Positions 1 to 8,734 of a stretch of DNA of 64,000 bases are shown here, piece after piece. The stretch covers positions 1-64,000 of the forward strand of contig QQUF01000044.1 in assembly GCA_008501735.1 (NCBI GenBank). Reading direction: 5' to 3'. How positions within the stretch are numbered: position 1 is the stretch's first letter; the number at the start of each line of letters is the position of its first letter. The notes under the pieces are model-generated. The model was not told where the DNA came from. It did not search any database and saw nothing but the letters and a program-made list of their open reading frames with translations. The DNA comes from Calditrichota bacterium. Lineage in GTDB: Bacteria; CLD3. The position numbers and the translations under genes were made by a program.

Positions 1-361
1 TTCCAACGTTGCCAAAACTATAAATCGTTTGGTCAAGAGTTGTAGTGAATGAAAATTCATTGTCGTTTGAGATTTTAAATTTTTGGGTTGAAAGTTCGCC
101 TGTTGACGAGTCTTCGGCAGTAATAAAAAATGCATTTTCTTGCAAATTTCTTCTATAACCAGCATCTGCTGAAATTGTTGGTAAAGCATTTGAGATTGCT
201 TCTCTTTTCAGTTGTTTGGCAGTTTCAAGTTCTAATTTTGCAAGCCGCAAGTTTTTACTGTTCTCGTCGGCAAGTTTCAAAATTTGGTCGAGATTGTAAT
301 CCGCAGCGAAAGAGTTTGCTACAATCAAAATCGACACAAAACAAGTTAATTTCTTGGACAT
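1..361 (-). CDS. TolC-family outer membrane efflux protein, N-terminal part (cut by window edge)
   Basis: Reading the minus strand from the ATG at 361 gives an uninterrupted frame that runs off the left edge (about 120 residues). It begins with a signal peptide (MSKKLTCFVSILIVANSFA). The mature start follows the TolC/OEP pattern: YNLDQILKLADENSKNLRLA, then an ELETAKQLKREAISNALPTISADAGY-like stretch, which is the typical first helix and the 'LP.is...gy' entry into the first beta-strand. TolC proteins form trimeric outer-membrane channels for RND or ABC efflux pumps and type I secretion. The inner-membrane partners would lie beyond the edge. The family call is good; the substrate is unknown. 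Confidence 0.8.
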   Translation of the reverse strand, partial: MSKKLTCFVSILIVANSFAADYNLDQILKLADENSKNLRLAKLELETAKQLKREAISNALPTISADAGYRRNLQENAFFITAEDSSTGELSTQKFKISNDNEFSFTTTLDQTIYSFGNVG

Positions 362-554
362 TATTTAGATTTTCTACTTTCAATTAGTTTTTTATAACAA
401 TTTAGAAACCAAATTTGACAACATTATGTCATAGGTTTTAAACTTTTGTAAAATTAATTCAGAACGCAGTTACGAGATGTTTTTGTAAAAGTGTCTGAAA
501 AATTTAAATTTATTTTTTGATTATATTTAAACTACCGTTTTTTAGTTTAACCTC

Positions 555-866
555 TTATTTGATTTCTACTTTCTCACCCATTTTTATCGACATTAATTCG
601 GACAGAAAGGCTTTAATTTCGCGGTTAGTTTTAGTGCAAATCCATTCAGAATCTTTGTAATCGAAATGCCAACCACCGTTTGGCTCAGCAAACCAAATTT
701 GGTCTGCCGCAGATTGGCGATTAATGATATATTTTATTCCGTCTTCAAACTCAATTACAAGTTTTCCGTCTGAGAATTCGATGTCCAAATCTTCATTTTC
801 TTCGATTTGGTCTAAGATACTTTCTAATGTCTCGTCAATTGCTAAGAGGATTTTTTTGTCAGCCAT
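555..866 (-). CDS. cyaY: Frataxin-family iron-binding protein CyaY
   Basis: A 103-residue protein matching the bacterial frataxin fold along its whole length. It has an acidic first helix (ESILDQIEENEDLDIEF), two strands ending in the signature YIINRQSAADQIWFAEP, then GGWHFDY and EWICTKTNREI, the same order as in E. coli CyaY (IINRQEP, QVWLA, GGYHFD, EWICD). CyaY binds iron through the acidic ridge of helix 1 and modulates Fe-S cluster assembly on IscS/IscU. It lies 4 bp downstream of the aldo/keto reductase gene on the same strand, so the two are probably co-transcribed. No isc or suf gene is in the window. Confidence 0.88.
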   Translation of the reverse strand: MADKKILLAIDETLESILDQIEENEDLDIEFSDGKLVIEFEDGIKYIINRQSAADQIWFAEPNGGWHFDYKDSEWICTKTNREIKAFLSELMSIKMGEKVEIK

Positions 867-870
867 TTTT

Positions 871-1899
871 TTACTTTCTGTGTTTTTCGATTAAGTTGTC
901 AGTTCCACCTGTGATAATTTCTCTCACTCTTGCAGAACGTAAAAAGTCGTGCGGAAATCCGAGTTGAATTCTACTAATTTTGTGAAGTCTTTTCAAGTGT
1001 TCGGGAGTTAAGAAAAAATCCAAACAACCTAAATTTTCTACTAATTGACTAGTTTTACTTGCTCCAAGAATTGGAATGATTGAATTTGATTGTTGTCTTA
1101 TCCAATTGATTGCAACTTGTGACGGTTTAGCACCAATTTCACCTGCAATCTTTACAACTTCTTCTGCAATTGTAATATTTTCTGGAGTTAGTCTAATGTT
1201 ATCAGCTTTTATTCTACCACCTGAATTTGCATCTTTGTTATATCTTCCTGTCAGAATGCCACTCGCAAGCGGAGCCCAAGCAGTTGTCGTGATTCCAAAT
1301 TCATTTGCCATTGGCAACAAATCTCTTTCCGCATCACGATTCAATAAGTTGTATTCAACTTGTAAACCTGTGAATTGAATCCAACTCCGAAGTTCTGCTA
1401 AAGTGTTTGCTTGCGAAACGACCCAAGCAGGAGAATCAGAAATTCCGATATAAAGAACTTTTCCCGAACTAACCAAATCATTCAAAGTTCTCATTACTTC
1501 ACTAACTGGAGTTGTAAAATCCCAAGCGTGAAGCCAAAGTAAGTCTATATAATCAGTATTAAGTCTTTTCAAACTCGCTTCAACTGATTGAAGAATATTT
1601 TTCCTGTGATTTCCACCTGAATTTGGGTCGCCTTTTCTCATTGCAAGAGTAAATTTCGTAGCCAAAACAAATTTTTCTCTTTCAGCAGAAATGAATTCAC
1701 CCAAAAATTTCTCACTTGTTCCGTTCGTGTAATAGTTTGCAGTGTCAATAAAATTTCCACCAGCTTCGGCAAATGCGTCAAAAATTTTCTTGCTTTCTTT
1801 CCTGTCTACTCCCCAACCCCAATCTTCTCCGAAAGTCATTGTTCCAAGACAAATTTCTGAGACTCTGAGACCACTTTTTCCAAGTAATTTAAACTTCAT
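871..1899 (-). CDS. Aldo/keto reductase
   Basis: A 342-residue TIM-barrel oxidoreductase of the aldo/keto reductase superfamily, NAD(P)H-dependent. The catalytic tetrad is visible: D52 and Y57 in FIDTANYY, K82 in LATKF and H124 in LLWLHAW. The N-terminus (LGKSGLRVSEICLGTMTFG) is typical of the YajO/YghZ-like group, and IPILGASKTSQLVENL near residue 280 is the cofactor-phosphate-binding segment. The substrate cannot be read from sequence. It sits 3 bp after the PerM-like gene upstream on the same strand (stop of that gene at 1903), so 3156-555 looks like one transcription unit. Confidence 0.9.
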   Translation of the reverse strand: MKFKLLGKSGLRVSEICLGTMTFGEDWGWGVDRKESKKIFDAFAEAGGNFIDTANYYTNGTSEKFLGEFISAEREKFVLATKFTLAMRKGDPNSGGNHRKNILQSVEASLKRLNTDYIDLLWLHAWDFTTPVSEVMRTLNDLVSSGKVLYIGISDSPAWVVSQANTLAELRSWIQFTGLQVEYNLLNRDAERDLLPMANEFGITTTAWAPLASGILTGRYNKDANSGGRIKADNIRLTPENITIAEEVVKIAGEIGAKPSQVAINWIRQQSNSIIPILGASKTSQLVENLGCLDFFLTPEHLKRLHKISRIQLGFPHDFLRSARVREIITGGTDNLIEKHRK

Positions 1900-1902
1900 T
1901 TT

Positions 1903-3156
1903 CTAACTTTCTTTTTTTGATAAATCAGTTGTTTCTGTTTGCTCAATTTGCAACATTTTTTCTTTATTTTTTTCATACCAAATATCGAACCAAACTTTAA
2001 TAATCGCAATTGCAGGAATCGCGACTAAAAGTCCGATAAATCCGAAGACTAAAGGAAAACCTAAGATTGCCACAATTATTAGAAGTGGGTTTAATCCGAG
2101 TTTATCGCCCATAACTTTTGGTGCAATGACAGTTGCTTCTAAAAATTGAACCGAAAAATAAATAATTGACATTGTTGCAAATGCTGTTAAGGGTTGTGGA
2201 CTCAAAAATGAAACTAAAGTTCCTAAGCAAAATGAAACCAAAAAACCAAAGTAAGGAATCACATTCAAGACTCCAGCCAAAATCCCAAGCATTACAGCGT
2301 ATTTGAATTTAAAAATCAGCAAAAAAGTCGTAATAAAAATAATAATTATTGTTGAGACCAAAAGTTGCCCACGAAAGTAATTACTCAAAATGTTGTCAAT
2401 TTTGCTAAAGTTTACTCCTTTATTCCCATCAAGGTGTAATTTCGGAGCAACCACTTTCCCGATTTCTTTAAGTTCGTCCCAATCTTTCAAAAAATAGAAG
2501 CTAAGAATTGGTGTCAAAATCAAGTTCAAAACGTAATCGAAAATGCTACTAATTCCAGATGCAATAGTTGAGATGCTTGTAAAAATTTGTGTAAAAACTG
2601 TTTTAATTTTTGGGGTCGCTTCTTGAATAATTAAAGTTTGCAATTCGTCTGTTGGAATATCAAATCTTTCAACATAACTCAATAAATCGATTGTTATAAA
2701 ATCTCGAATCAAATCCGTGTAAATTGGAATTTGTTTTATGAATTGCTGAATCTCTTCTGCCAAAGTTGGAACTAAAATTAAGAAAACAACTGTGATTACA
2801 ATCGCCACAATCAAGGTAACTATGTAAACGATCAAGTCTCTATTAAAATCTTTTTTTACGAAGAAGTCAACGACCGGGTCAAAGAGGTAGGCAAAAAGTG
2901 TCGAAAGCACAAATGGAATGAGCAAATTCCCAGCAATTTTTAAGAACCAAAGTGCAAAGAAAAATATTGTAACGCCAATTAAGCGTCGTGCAGCTACTTT
3001 ATCCCGAAATGGCGAGAGCATAAAAACTACAGAAATTGTTAGTACCAAAGGACTAATCACTTCGTCAATTTTATAAACGAGTAAGCCCAAAAGTGCGATA
3101 GCTGTTACAAAAATTACACTTGAATAATTTTTTTCTTCGTTTGTTACTTTTAACAT
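1903..3156 (-). CDS. AI-2E/PerM-family membrane transporter
   Basis: A 417-residue membrane protein with the AI-2E transporter layout: paired N-terminal hydrophobic segments (about 14-48 and 54-95), a soluble central part (about 125-215) and a cluster of C-terminal membrane helices (about 260-390). The C-terminal half contains the conserved GVLNVIPYFGFLVSFCLG and a GDKLGLNPLLIIVAILGF stretch typical of the family. Members have been linked to autoinducer export or Na+/H+ antiport; the substrate here is unknown. A charged tail (KNKEKMLQIEQTETTDLSKKES) ends the protein. It is the first gene of the minus-strand unit and is divergent from the lipoprotein at 3227. Confidence 0.85.
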   Translation of the reverse strand: MLKVTNEEKNYSSVIFVTAIALLGLLVYKIDEVISPLVLTISVVFMLSPFRDKVAARRLIGVTIFFFALWFLKIAGNLLIPFVLSTLFAYLFDPVVDFFVKKDFNRDLIVYIVTLIVAIVITVVFLILVPTLAEEIQQFIKQIPIYTDLIRDFITIDLLSYVERFDIPTDELQTLIIQEATPKIKTVFTQIFTSISTIASGISSIFDYVLNLILTPILSFYFLKDWDELKEIGKVVAPKLHLDGNKGVNFSKIDNILSNYFRGQLLVSTIIIIFITTFLLIFKFKYAVMLGILAGVLNVIPYFGFLVSFCLGTLVSFLSPQPLTAFATMSIIYFSVQFLEATVIAPKVMGDKLGLNPLLIIVAILGFPLVFGFIGLLVAIPAIAIIKVWFDIWYEKNKEKMLQIEQTETTDLSKKES

Positions 3157-3226
3157 TCTTTTAAATTGTTTTGAATTTTCATTTCGTAATTTAACAAAAG
3201 TTTAAATTTTAAACGAAACTAATTTA

Positions 3227-3805
3227 ATGAACTTCACTTTAAAAAGTCTCCTTTTACCACTCATTTTTTTAATTGTTTCTTGCAGTCGTGAAGAACCAAA
3301 TTATTTCCCTTTTGAAGAAAATCGCTACCAAAAATTTATGAGTTTTGAGGCAGAAGATTTTACAAATTATCAAACTTACCAATCACTCGAAAATGACCTA
3401 AAGTTGCAATTGAAAGAGGTAACAGACGGACTTTACAGAATTGATTTACAGATTGACAATATTTTCCCTGTCCCGACTCCTCTCACCTATTTCCAACGCT
3501 CGGGAGATAAAATTTTATTTTCAGAAATCAGTTATTTTGAAAGTGATTTGGTTTACGAACTTAACCTTCCGCTGCCCGAAAAACTTCGTTGGGCAATCGG
3601 TACTTTTGAAATTGAATTTTTAGGTATTGAAGACCATAAATTTTTCCAAGAAGAACTTCCAAAGTGTGCTGTATTTGAACTCGAGTCACATTTTTTGAAA
3701 TTCAGAGTTTGGTTTGCAGACGGAATTGGAGTCGTTAAAATCAGAAAATTTGAAACTGGCAACTCCAAAGAAATCATTTGGATTTTGAACGATTTTGTAA
3801 AATGA
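3227..3805 (+). CDS. Hypothetical lipoprotein
   Basis: A 192-residue protein with a lipoprotein signal: a hydrophobic stretch LLLPLIFLIVSC with the lipobox cysteine at residue 19, followed by SREEPN. No known domain was recognised. The mature part is rich in beta-type hydrophobic/charged alternation and aromatic residues. It stands alone, divergent from the PerM-like gene, and is followed by a palindromic element. Probably anchored in a membrane facing the periplasm; function unknown. Confidence 0.7.
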   Translation: MNFTLKSLLLPLIFLIVSCSREEPNYFPFEENRYQKFMSFEAEDFTNYQTYQSLENDLKLQLKEVTDGLYRIDLQIDNIFPVPTPLTYFQRSGDKILFSEISYFESDLVYELNLPLPEKLRWAIGTFEIEFLGIEDHKFFQEELPKCAVFELESHFLKFRVWFADGIGVVKIRKFETGNSKEIIWILNDFVK

Positions 3806-3838
3806 TAAAATTTTATAAACGAAAAATCTATAAGAACT

Positions 3839-3895
3839 AGGCTTGCCGATTTTAGTTATTTAAGTGCTGTAAAACCGACTAAAGTCGGCAAGCCT
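3839..3895. repeat. Dispersed palindromic element, copy 1 (57 nt)
   Basis: Two 18-nt arms (3839-3856 and 3878-3895) pair with a single G-T mismatch. On the minus strand the element reads with a CCGACTTTAGTCGG inner palindrome and a CAGCACT centre. It aligns over its whole length with the element at 20320-20375. It lies between the convergent lipoprotein genes ending at 3805 and 3907, so it may also serve as a bidirectional terminator. Confidence 0.75.
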
Positions 3896-3906
3896 GTTAA
3901 TAGATT

Positions 3907-4449
3907 TTACTTTTTAGGTGGAAATTGAGAAAGGATTTTTTCAACTGATTCTTTCATTTTTTTTTCTGACTTTTTCGGATTGTGGTCAACTGTTTCTGTT
4001 GCCCAACCTCTCCAAATAAGTTCATTTGATTCAATATCAATGAAATCAATTACTAAAGTTTCTTCTAAATGTTTTTCATTTCTCAGATTTGGGTTTTTGT
4101 ATCGACCACGATATTTGTAATTCCAATCTTTTACATTAATTTTTCCACCAACATTAAAATGAGAAGCAATTTTGAAATCCACTTTTCCTGTCGCTGGTGT
4201 TGCTAAAACTATATTTTGTTTTTTCAAATAATTTTGGATCGAATCTTTCAACCTTTTTTCGTAAAGGTTTTTGTGAGCAGCAAGTGGACTTCTTGAAGAC
4301 GCTTGAGAAGCAGGTTTTTTTGCCCATTCAAATTCCTGAAAAGTCGAAAAATCTTCTCCGTGGTCAAAATCTGCTTTAATCACCTGAGAAGAACACCCAA
4401 AGGTCATAACTAAAAGCCCCAAAGAAAAAAGTGCTTTTAAAAACTTCAT
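3907..4449 (-). CDS. DUF4136-like lipoprotein
   Basis: A 180-residue lipoprotein: signal peptide MKFLKALFSLGLLVMTFGC with the lipobox cysteine at 19. The start of the mature part (KADFDHGEDFSTFQEFEW) is the hallmark of DUF4136 proteins ('D.D....DFs.yKTFaW'). The end, VIDFIDIESNELIWRGWATETV, matches the conserved DUF4136 strand 'DLvD..t..LvWrG.a'. Function of the family is unknown; it is usually a periplasmic or outer-membrane lipoprotein. Monocistronic, transcribed towards the palindrome at 3839. Confidence 0.8.
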   Translation of the reverse strand: MKFLKALFSLGLLVMTFGCSSQVIKADFDHGEDFSTFQEFEWAKKPASQASSRSPLAAHKNLYEKRLKDSIQNYLKKQNIVLATPATGKVDFKIASHFNVGGKINVKDWNYKYRGRYKNPNLRNEKHLEETLVIDFIDIESNELIWRGWATETVDHNPKKSEKKMKESVEKILSQFPPKK

Positions 4450-4653
4450 ACTAAAAATCTCCTGTTTTTTTGATTCTTAGATTTTAATTTTTAAGACTTT
4501 CAAAAGCAAACACTTTATTGAATTTAATGTTTCAGTTTCAGCTTTTTCCTGAAGTATTTTACAATTTCCAAGTTTCTTTCAACATTAAATCTGCTTGATT
4601 ACTTTTGTCAATTTTGATAAGTTGCATTGAACCTAACCTTTACGGAGAATCTA

Positions 4654-7455
4654 ATGAAAAAATCCAAACTGTTCTTTTTAGCTAACCTAATTCTTTTTCC
4701 AAGTCTAATTTTCGCTTCTGACTACGTAGAAGGAAGAGTAATTTTTAAGCTAAAAAACTCAATCGAAACTCAACAAGGGCAAAATGCTCTCCACAAAACT
4801 CAAAATTTCTTATCAGACTTTGGAGTTTTTGAAATCACTCCAATTTTCCCGCACCACCAAATAAAAAGAGAATTAAAAAATGGTGAGCTTGCAAAAATTT
4901 ATGAAGCAAAAATTAATGTAAGTTTTTCAGCAAAAGACATTTCAGAAAAGGTTTCAAACCTAAAAGGAATTGCCTTCGCGGAGCCTCGTTTCATCAACAA
5001 AATTTCTGAAACTCCAAATGACCCTCAGTTCTCAAGTCAGAATCATTTGCCAGTAATTAATGCAACTCAAGCTTGGGATATTCAACACACTGACGGTGCA
5101 GTTTTAGTCGGAATTACTGACACAGGAGTTGACCTCGACCACCCAGATTTACAAGCAAACATTTGGCAAAACACTGATGAGATTGCTGGGAACAACATTG
5201 ACGACGACAACAACGGTTATATTGACGATGTGAACGGTTGGGATTTTGCAGGAAATTCTCCTGGTGCAAATCCTGACAACGACCCAACAGACAATCACGG
5301 TCACGGAACTCACACTTCTGGCGATGTTGCTGCTGTTACAAACAATGGAACTGGAGTTGCAGGAATTAGTTGGAACGCAAAAATTATGGCTGTAAAAGCT
5401 GGTCCAGGAAATTCTGACATTACTCACGGTTACGAAGCAGTTGCTTACGCTGCTGAGAATGGTGCTGAAATTATAAATTGTTCTTGGGGGAACAACAATT
5501 ACACACTTTTAGGTGAAGAGGTTGTTGCTTATGCACACAGTCTTGGAAGTGCGATTGTTGCAGCATCAGGAAATTTTAATTCTCAAACTCCACAAACTCC
5601 CGCAATCTTTGACGGAGTTCTTCAAGTTTCGGCGACAACTGATGCAGACCAAAAAGCAAGTTTTTCAAATTATAATAATTTTGTAGACATTTCTGCTCCA
5701 GGACAATCAATTCTTGGAACTGCTTTAAATGGAAACTACACAAATTCAAGTGGAACTTCATTTTCTTGCCCAATTACTTCGGGAGTTTTGGCTTTGGTGA
5801 AAGCACAAAATCCGACTTGGACAAATCGCCAAGTTTTGGAACAAGTTCGTGTTAGTTCTGATGAAAATTTCTACACAGTTATCGGAAATTCTGCTTACAC
5901 CGAAAAACTTGGTTTTGGAAGGTTGGACGCACAAAGAGCTTTGACAATCCAAAGCCCTTCTGTGAGAGTTTTGGGAATAAATTACAACGACGGAGGAAAC
6001 GGAATTCCTGAACCCGGAGAAACTCTACAACTCGAAATCACAATTCAAAACTTTTTAACTCCTGTTCAAAATTTGGACGTTGGAATTTCAGAAAACAGTC
6101 CACATTTAACTCTTGCAAATTCAACTGTCAGCGTTGGCACTCTTGGAAATTTGCAAACGACTACAATTTCTGTTGATTTAACGGTTGCTCAAAGTATGCC
6201 TGTAAACCACGAAGTTTTGTTCAGTTTCACTTTTGAAGGAACTACTGCAAATTCATTTACTTACTCGGATTGGGAAAAAAGAAGCGAATTACTTTTACCT
6301 GCTTTCATCACTCACACTGCTGGAGGAATTAAATTTTCGGTTACAGACAGAGGAGCAATGGGATTTTTGCAAAATTCGGGAAATTCGGCAGGAGAAGGTT
6401 TTAGTCAAGCTGACAATGTGAATTTAATGTGGGCAGGAACTTTGCTCGTTGGAAAAAGTGCAACAGAAGTTTCAGATGCAAATTACGCAGGTTCAGGAAA
6501 CTTCGACACTGATTTTTCACGAATTGGAAATTTCATTGGGTTCTCGACTTCTGGGCTTCTTGCTGACCAACAAAGCGAAGTAAAATACAACGATTCACTT
6601 GCTGACACACCTCTTGGAATCGAAATTACTCAAACTGGTTTTTCTTACTCAAATCAAAATGACAGTGGTTACGTGATTTTAAGTTTCGATGTCAGAAACA
6701 CAAACAGCACTTCTTTAAATGGCATAAACATTGGACTTTTCTTTGATTGGGACATTGACGAAACAACTTACACAACAAATTATGGTGGTTGGGATTCTGG
6801 AAATGAAATCGGTTGGATGAGTGAAAGTTCAAGTTCGACAAGCAAACACTGTGGACTTAAAGTTTTGAATTCTCAGGGAGCTTCTGCATACAGAGTTTTG
6901 CCAGACGAGGAAACTTGGGACGGAGACGGATTTTCAGAAACAGACAAATGGAACGCACTTTCAGGTGGTTTTACACAAACAAGTGGAACTCAAGACGATT
7001 TGTCTCATTTGATTGCAACTGGACCTTACGACATTCCTGCAAACGGGAAAGTGCGAGTTGCTTTTGCTGTAATTGGAGCGGCAAACTTGAATGACTTAGT
7101 TTCCTTCGGACAAGCGGCACAAACGAAATGGCAACAAATTGACCCACTTTTGGGTTTAGAAGAAAGTGTAAATGAAAATGTTATTCAAGAATTCAAACTT
7201 TCACAAAATTATCCGAACCCATTTAACCCTTCGACAATTATCAATTATCAATTAGCGATGAAGAATGAAGGTAAATTGACAATTTTTAATGTGTTGGGTG
7301 AGAAGGTCAGAGAATTTGAATTGACTCAGCAAAGTGGTTCCGTTGTTTGGAACGGAACAAATGGGAATTCAAAACAAGTCTCAAGTGGAATTTATTTTTA
7401 CAGGCTCAAAGCAGGAGGTTTTGTCGAAACTCGCAAGATGTTGTTTTTGAAGTAA
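4654..7455 (+). CDS. Secreted subtilisin-like serine protease with type IX sorting domain
   Basis: A 933-residue exported protease. I chose the ATG at 4654 because it follows GGAG with 6 nt spacing and begins a clean signal peptide (MKKSKLFFLANLILFPSLIFA); an upstream in-frame TTG at 4627 is less likely. An I9-like propeptide region (about 25-120) precedes the S8 peptidase domain with D156 (GITDTGVDLDHPD), H217 (NHGHGTHTSG) and S369 (SGTSFSCP). A Ca-binding-like acidic loop (NNIDDDNNGYIDDVNGWDF) lies between D and H. Beta-rich domains follow, and the last 80 residues are a sorting domain (SQNYPNPFNPSTIINYQL ... SSGIYFYRLKAGGFVETRKM) expected to direct type IX secretion and surface attachment. 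Confidence 0.93.
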   Translation: MKKSKLFFLANLILFPSLIFASDYVEGRVIFKLKNSIETQQGQNALHKTQNFLSDFGVFEITPIFPHHQIKRELKNGELAKIYEAKINVSFSAKDISEKVSNLKGIAFAEPRFINKISETPNDPQFSSQNHLPVINATQAWDIQHTDGAVLVGITDTGVDLDHPDLQANIWQNTDEIAGNNIDDDNNGYIDDVNGWDFAGNSPGANPDNDPTDNHGHGTHTSGDVAAVTNNGTGVAGISWNAKIMAVKAGPGNSDITHGYEAVAYAAENGAEIINCSWGNNNYTLLGEEVVAYAHSLGSAIVAASGNFNSQTPQTPAIFDGVLQVSATTDADQKASFSNYNNFVDISAPGQSILGTALNGNYTNSSGTSFSCPITSGVLALVKAQNPTWTNRQVLEQVRVSSDENFYTVIGNSAYTEKLGFGRLDAQRALTIQSPSVRVLGINYNDGGNGIPEPGETLQLEITIQNFLTPVQNLDVGISENSPHLTLANSTVSVGTLGNLQTTTISVDLTVAQSMPVNHEVLFSFTFEGTTANSFTYSDWEKRSELLLPAFITHTAGGIKFSVTDRGAMGFLQNSGNSAGEGFSQADNVNLMWAGTLLVGKSATEVSDANYAGSGNFDTDFSRIGNFIGFSTSGLLADQQSEVKYNDSLADTPLGIEITQTGFSYSNQNDSGYVILSFDVRNTNSTSLNGINIGLFFDWDIDETTYTTNYGGWDSGNEIGWMSESSSSTSKHCGLKVLNSQGASAYRVLPDEETWDGDGFSETDKWNALSGGFTQTSGTQDDLSHLIATGPYDIPANGKVRVAFAVIGAANLNDLVSFGQAAQTKWQQIDPLLGLEESVNENVIQEFKLSQNYPNPFNPSTIINYQLAMKNEGKLTIFNVLGEKVREFELTQQSGSVVWNGTNGNSKQVSSGIYFYRLKAGGFVETRKMLFLK

Positions 7456-7566
7456 AAATTATTTTGTTTTATTTTAAAGTCAATATTGACATCGCTAACA
7501 TTTTTCTAAACATTTCTAATCCATTAGAATACACTTAGCTAAACAAATTTTAATGGAGACAAAAAA

Positions 7567-8139
7567 ATGCCTAAGAAAATTACAATTCTTGCGATACTTC
7601 TTTTTGCAAATTTAAGTTTTGGTCAAATTATTGGAGCAAAACAAGTTAGCCTATTTAATCTTAGTATAATTAATTCTGAGTTAAAAGGTGAAGAGGGTTT
7701 AGGAATAAATTTATCACTAACCAAAGATTTTTACAAAATTCCATTTACTCTTGATTTTAAAATGATGGGAGAAGTTGATGGAATCACTTTTGGTGGCTCA
7801 ACTTCTCCGAAACACAAATTTTCACAAATATCTTTACTTGCTAGTTTATTTAAAAACCATACAATTCCATTATTACTAAGTGGCGGAATTGGATATTCCA
7901 GTTTAACCTACAGAGGAAAATTTCTTTATTCAGAATATGAGAATGATAGTTGGTTTAGTGATGTAGATTCATATTATGAAGAAATTAATGAAAATTCTTT
8001 AACTCTTCCAATAGAACTCAAAATATTTTGGGTAAATAAAAATTTTGTTGGAGTTTCAATTGGAGCTTTTGCTTCAATTAGAAAAAATAATTCAGTAATT
8101 GGCTTCAACTTGGGATTTGTAGGAGGAACAATAAAATGA
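7567..8139 (+). CDS. Small exported protein, tandem paralogue 1
   Basis: A 190-residue protein with a signal peptide (MPKKITILAILLFANLSFGQ). A GGAG sits upstream of the ATG. The mature part has alternating hydrophobic residues and glycine-rich strand ends (GGIGYSSLTYRGKF, GVSIGAFASIRKN, VIGFNLGFVGG), which suggests a small outer-membrane beta-barrel, but no family was recognised. It overlaps the next gene by 4 bp (ATGA), and the two are clearly homologous: shared motifs include FTKDF/LTKDF, PITLDYK/PFTLDFK, YRGK and the C-terminal V(I)GFNLG. Recent tandem duplication is inferred. Confidence 0.75.
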   Translation: MPKKITILAILLFANLSFGQIIGAKQVSLFNLSIINSELKGEEGLGINLSLTKDFYKIPFTLDFKMMGEVDGITFGGSTSPKHKFSQISLLASLFKNHTIPLLLSGGIGYSSLTYRGKFLYSEYENDSWFSDVDSYYEEINENSLTLPIELKIFWVNKNFVGVSIGAFASIRKNNSVIGFNLGFVGGTIK

Positions 8140-8732
8140 GTGCAAAGTTCAAGAAATCAACAAGCATAAAAATTACAATTCTTGCGATACTTCTTTTCGC
8201 AAATTTAATCTTTGCTCAAATGAAAAATTCGGAACACATTAGTCTTTTTAATGCGAGTTTTTTAAATGCAGGAATAAAAGATGCAAGTGGTTTTGGATAT
8301 AATTTTTCTTTTACAAAAGATTTTATGGGAATTCCAATCACTTTGGACTACAAAAAAATGAGTGAATTTGAAGGAATTTGGGTCAGTGACGAAAAATTTC
8401 CTAAAAGCAATTTCTCACAATTAGCAATTATGGCAGGTTACTTTGACCCAAAAGTTCCAATTTTAGCAAGTACTGGAATTGGTTTAATTAAGTCGAAATA
8501 CAGAGGAAAATTAATCAAAATTGAAGAATTTGAGGGCTTCATTTTCCCAGCTGAAACAAAAAAGTATTATGCGGAGAAAAATAAATACACGCTTACAATT
8601 CCCATAGAAGTCAAATTTTTATTTCTCTATAAAAATACTTTTGGTGGCTCACTTGGACTTTTCACTTCTTTAAATAAGAATAGCTCAATTGTTGGTTTTA
8701 ATTTAGGAATCGCTTTAGGGAAAGTAAAATAA
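8136..8732 (+). CDS. Small exported protein, tandem paralogue 2
   Basis: A 198-residue paralogue of the preceding gene, translationally coupled to it (ATGA overlap). The signal peptide (KITILAILLFANLIFAQ) is nearly identical to that of its neighbour, also at DNA level, while the mature parts have diverged strongly. Shared positions are the LFN(A/L)S segment, FTKDF, the ITLDYK strand, STGIGLIKSKYRGK, and SIVGFNLG near the end. Likely periplasmic or outer-membrane; function unknown. It converges on ribD (stop at 8735) with almost no spacer. Confidence 0.75.
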   Translation: MSAKFKKSTSIKITILAILLFANLIFAQMKNSEHISLFNASFLNAGIKDASGFGYNFSFTKDFMGIPITLDYKKMSEFEGIWVSDEKFPKSNFSQLAIMAGYFDPKVPILASTGIGLIKSKYRGKLIKIEEFEGFIFPAETKKYYAEKNKYTLTIPIEVKFLFLYKNTFGGSLGLFTSLNKNSSIVGFNLGIALGKVK

Positions 8733-8734
8733 TT

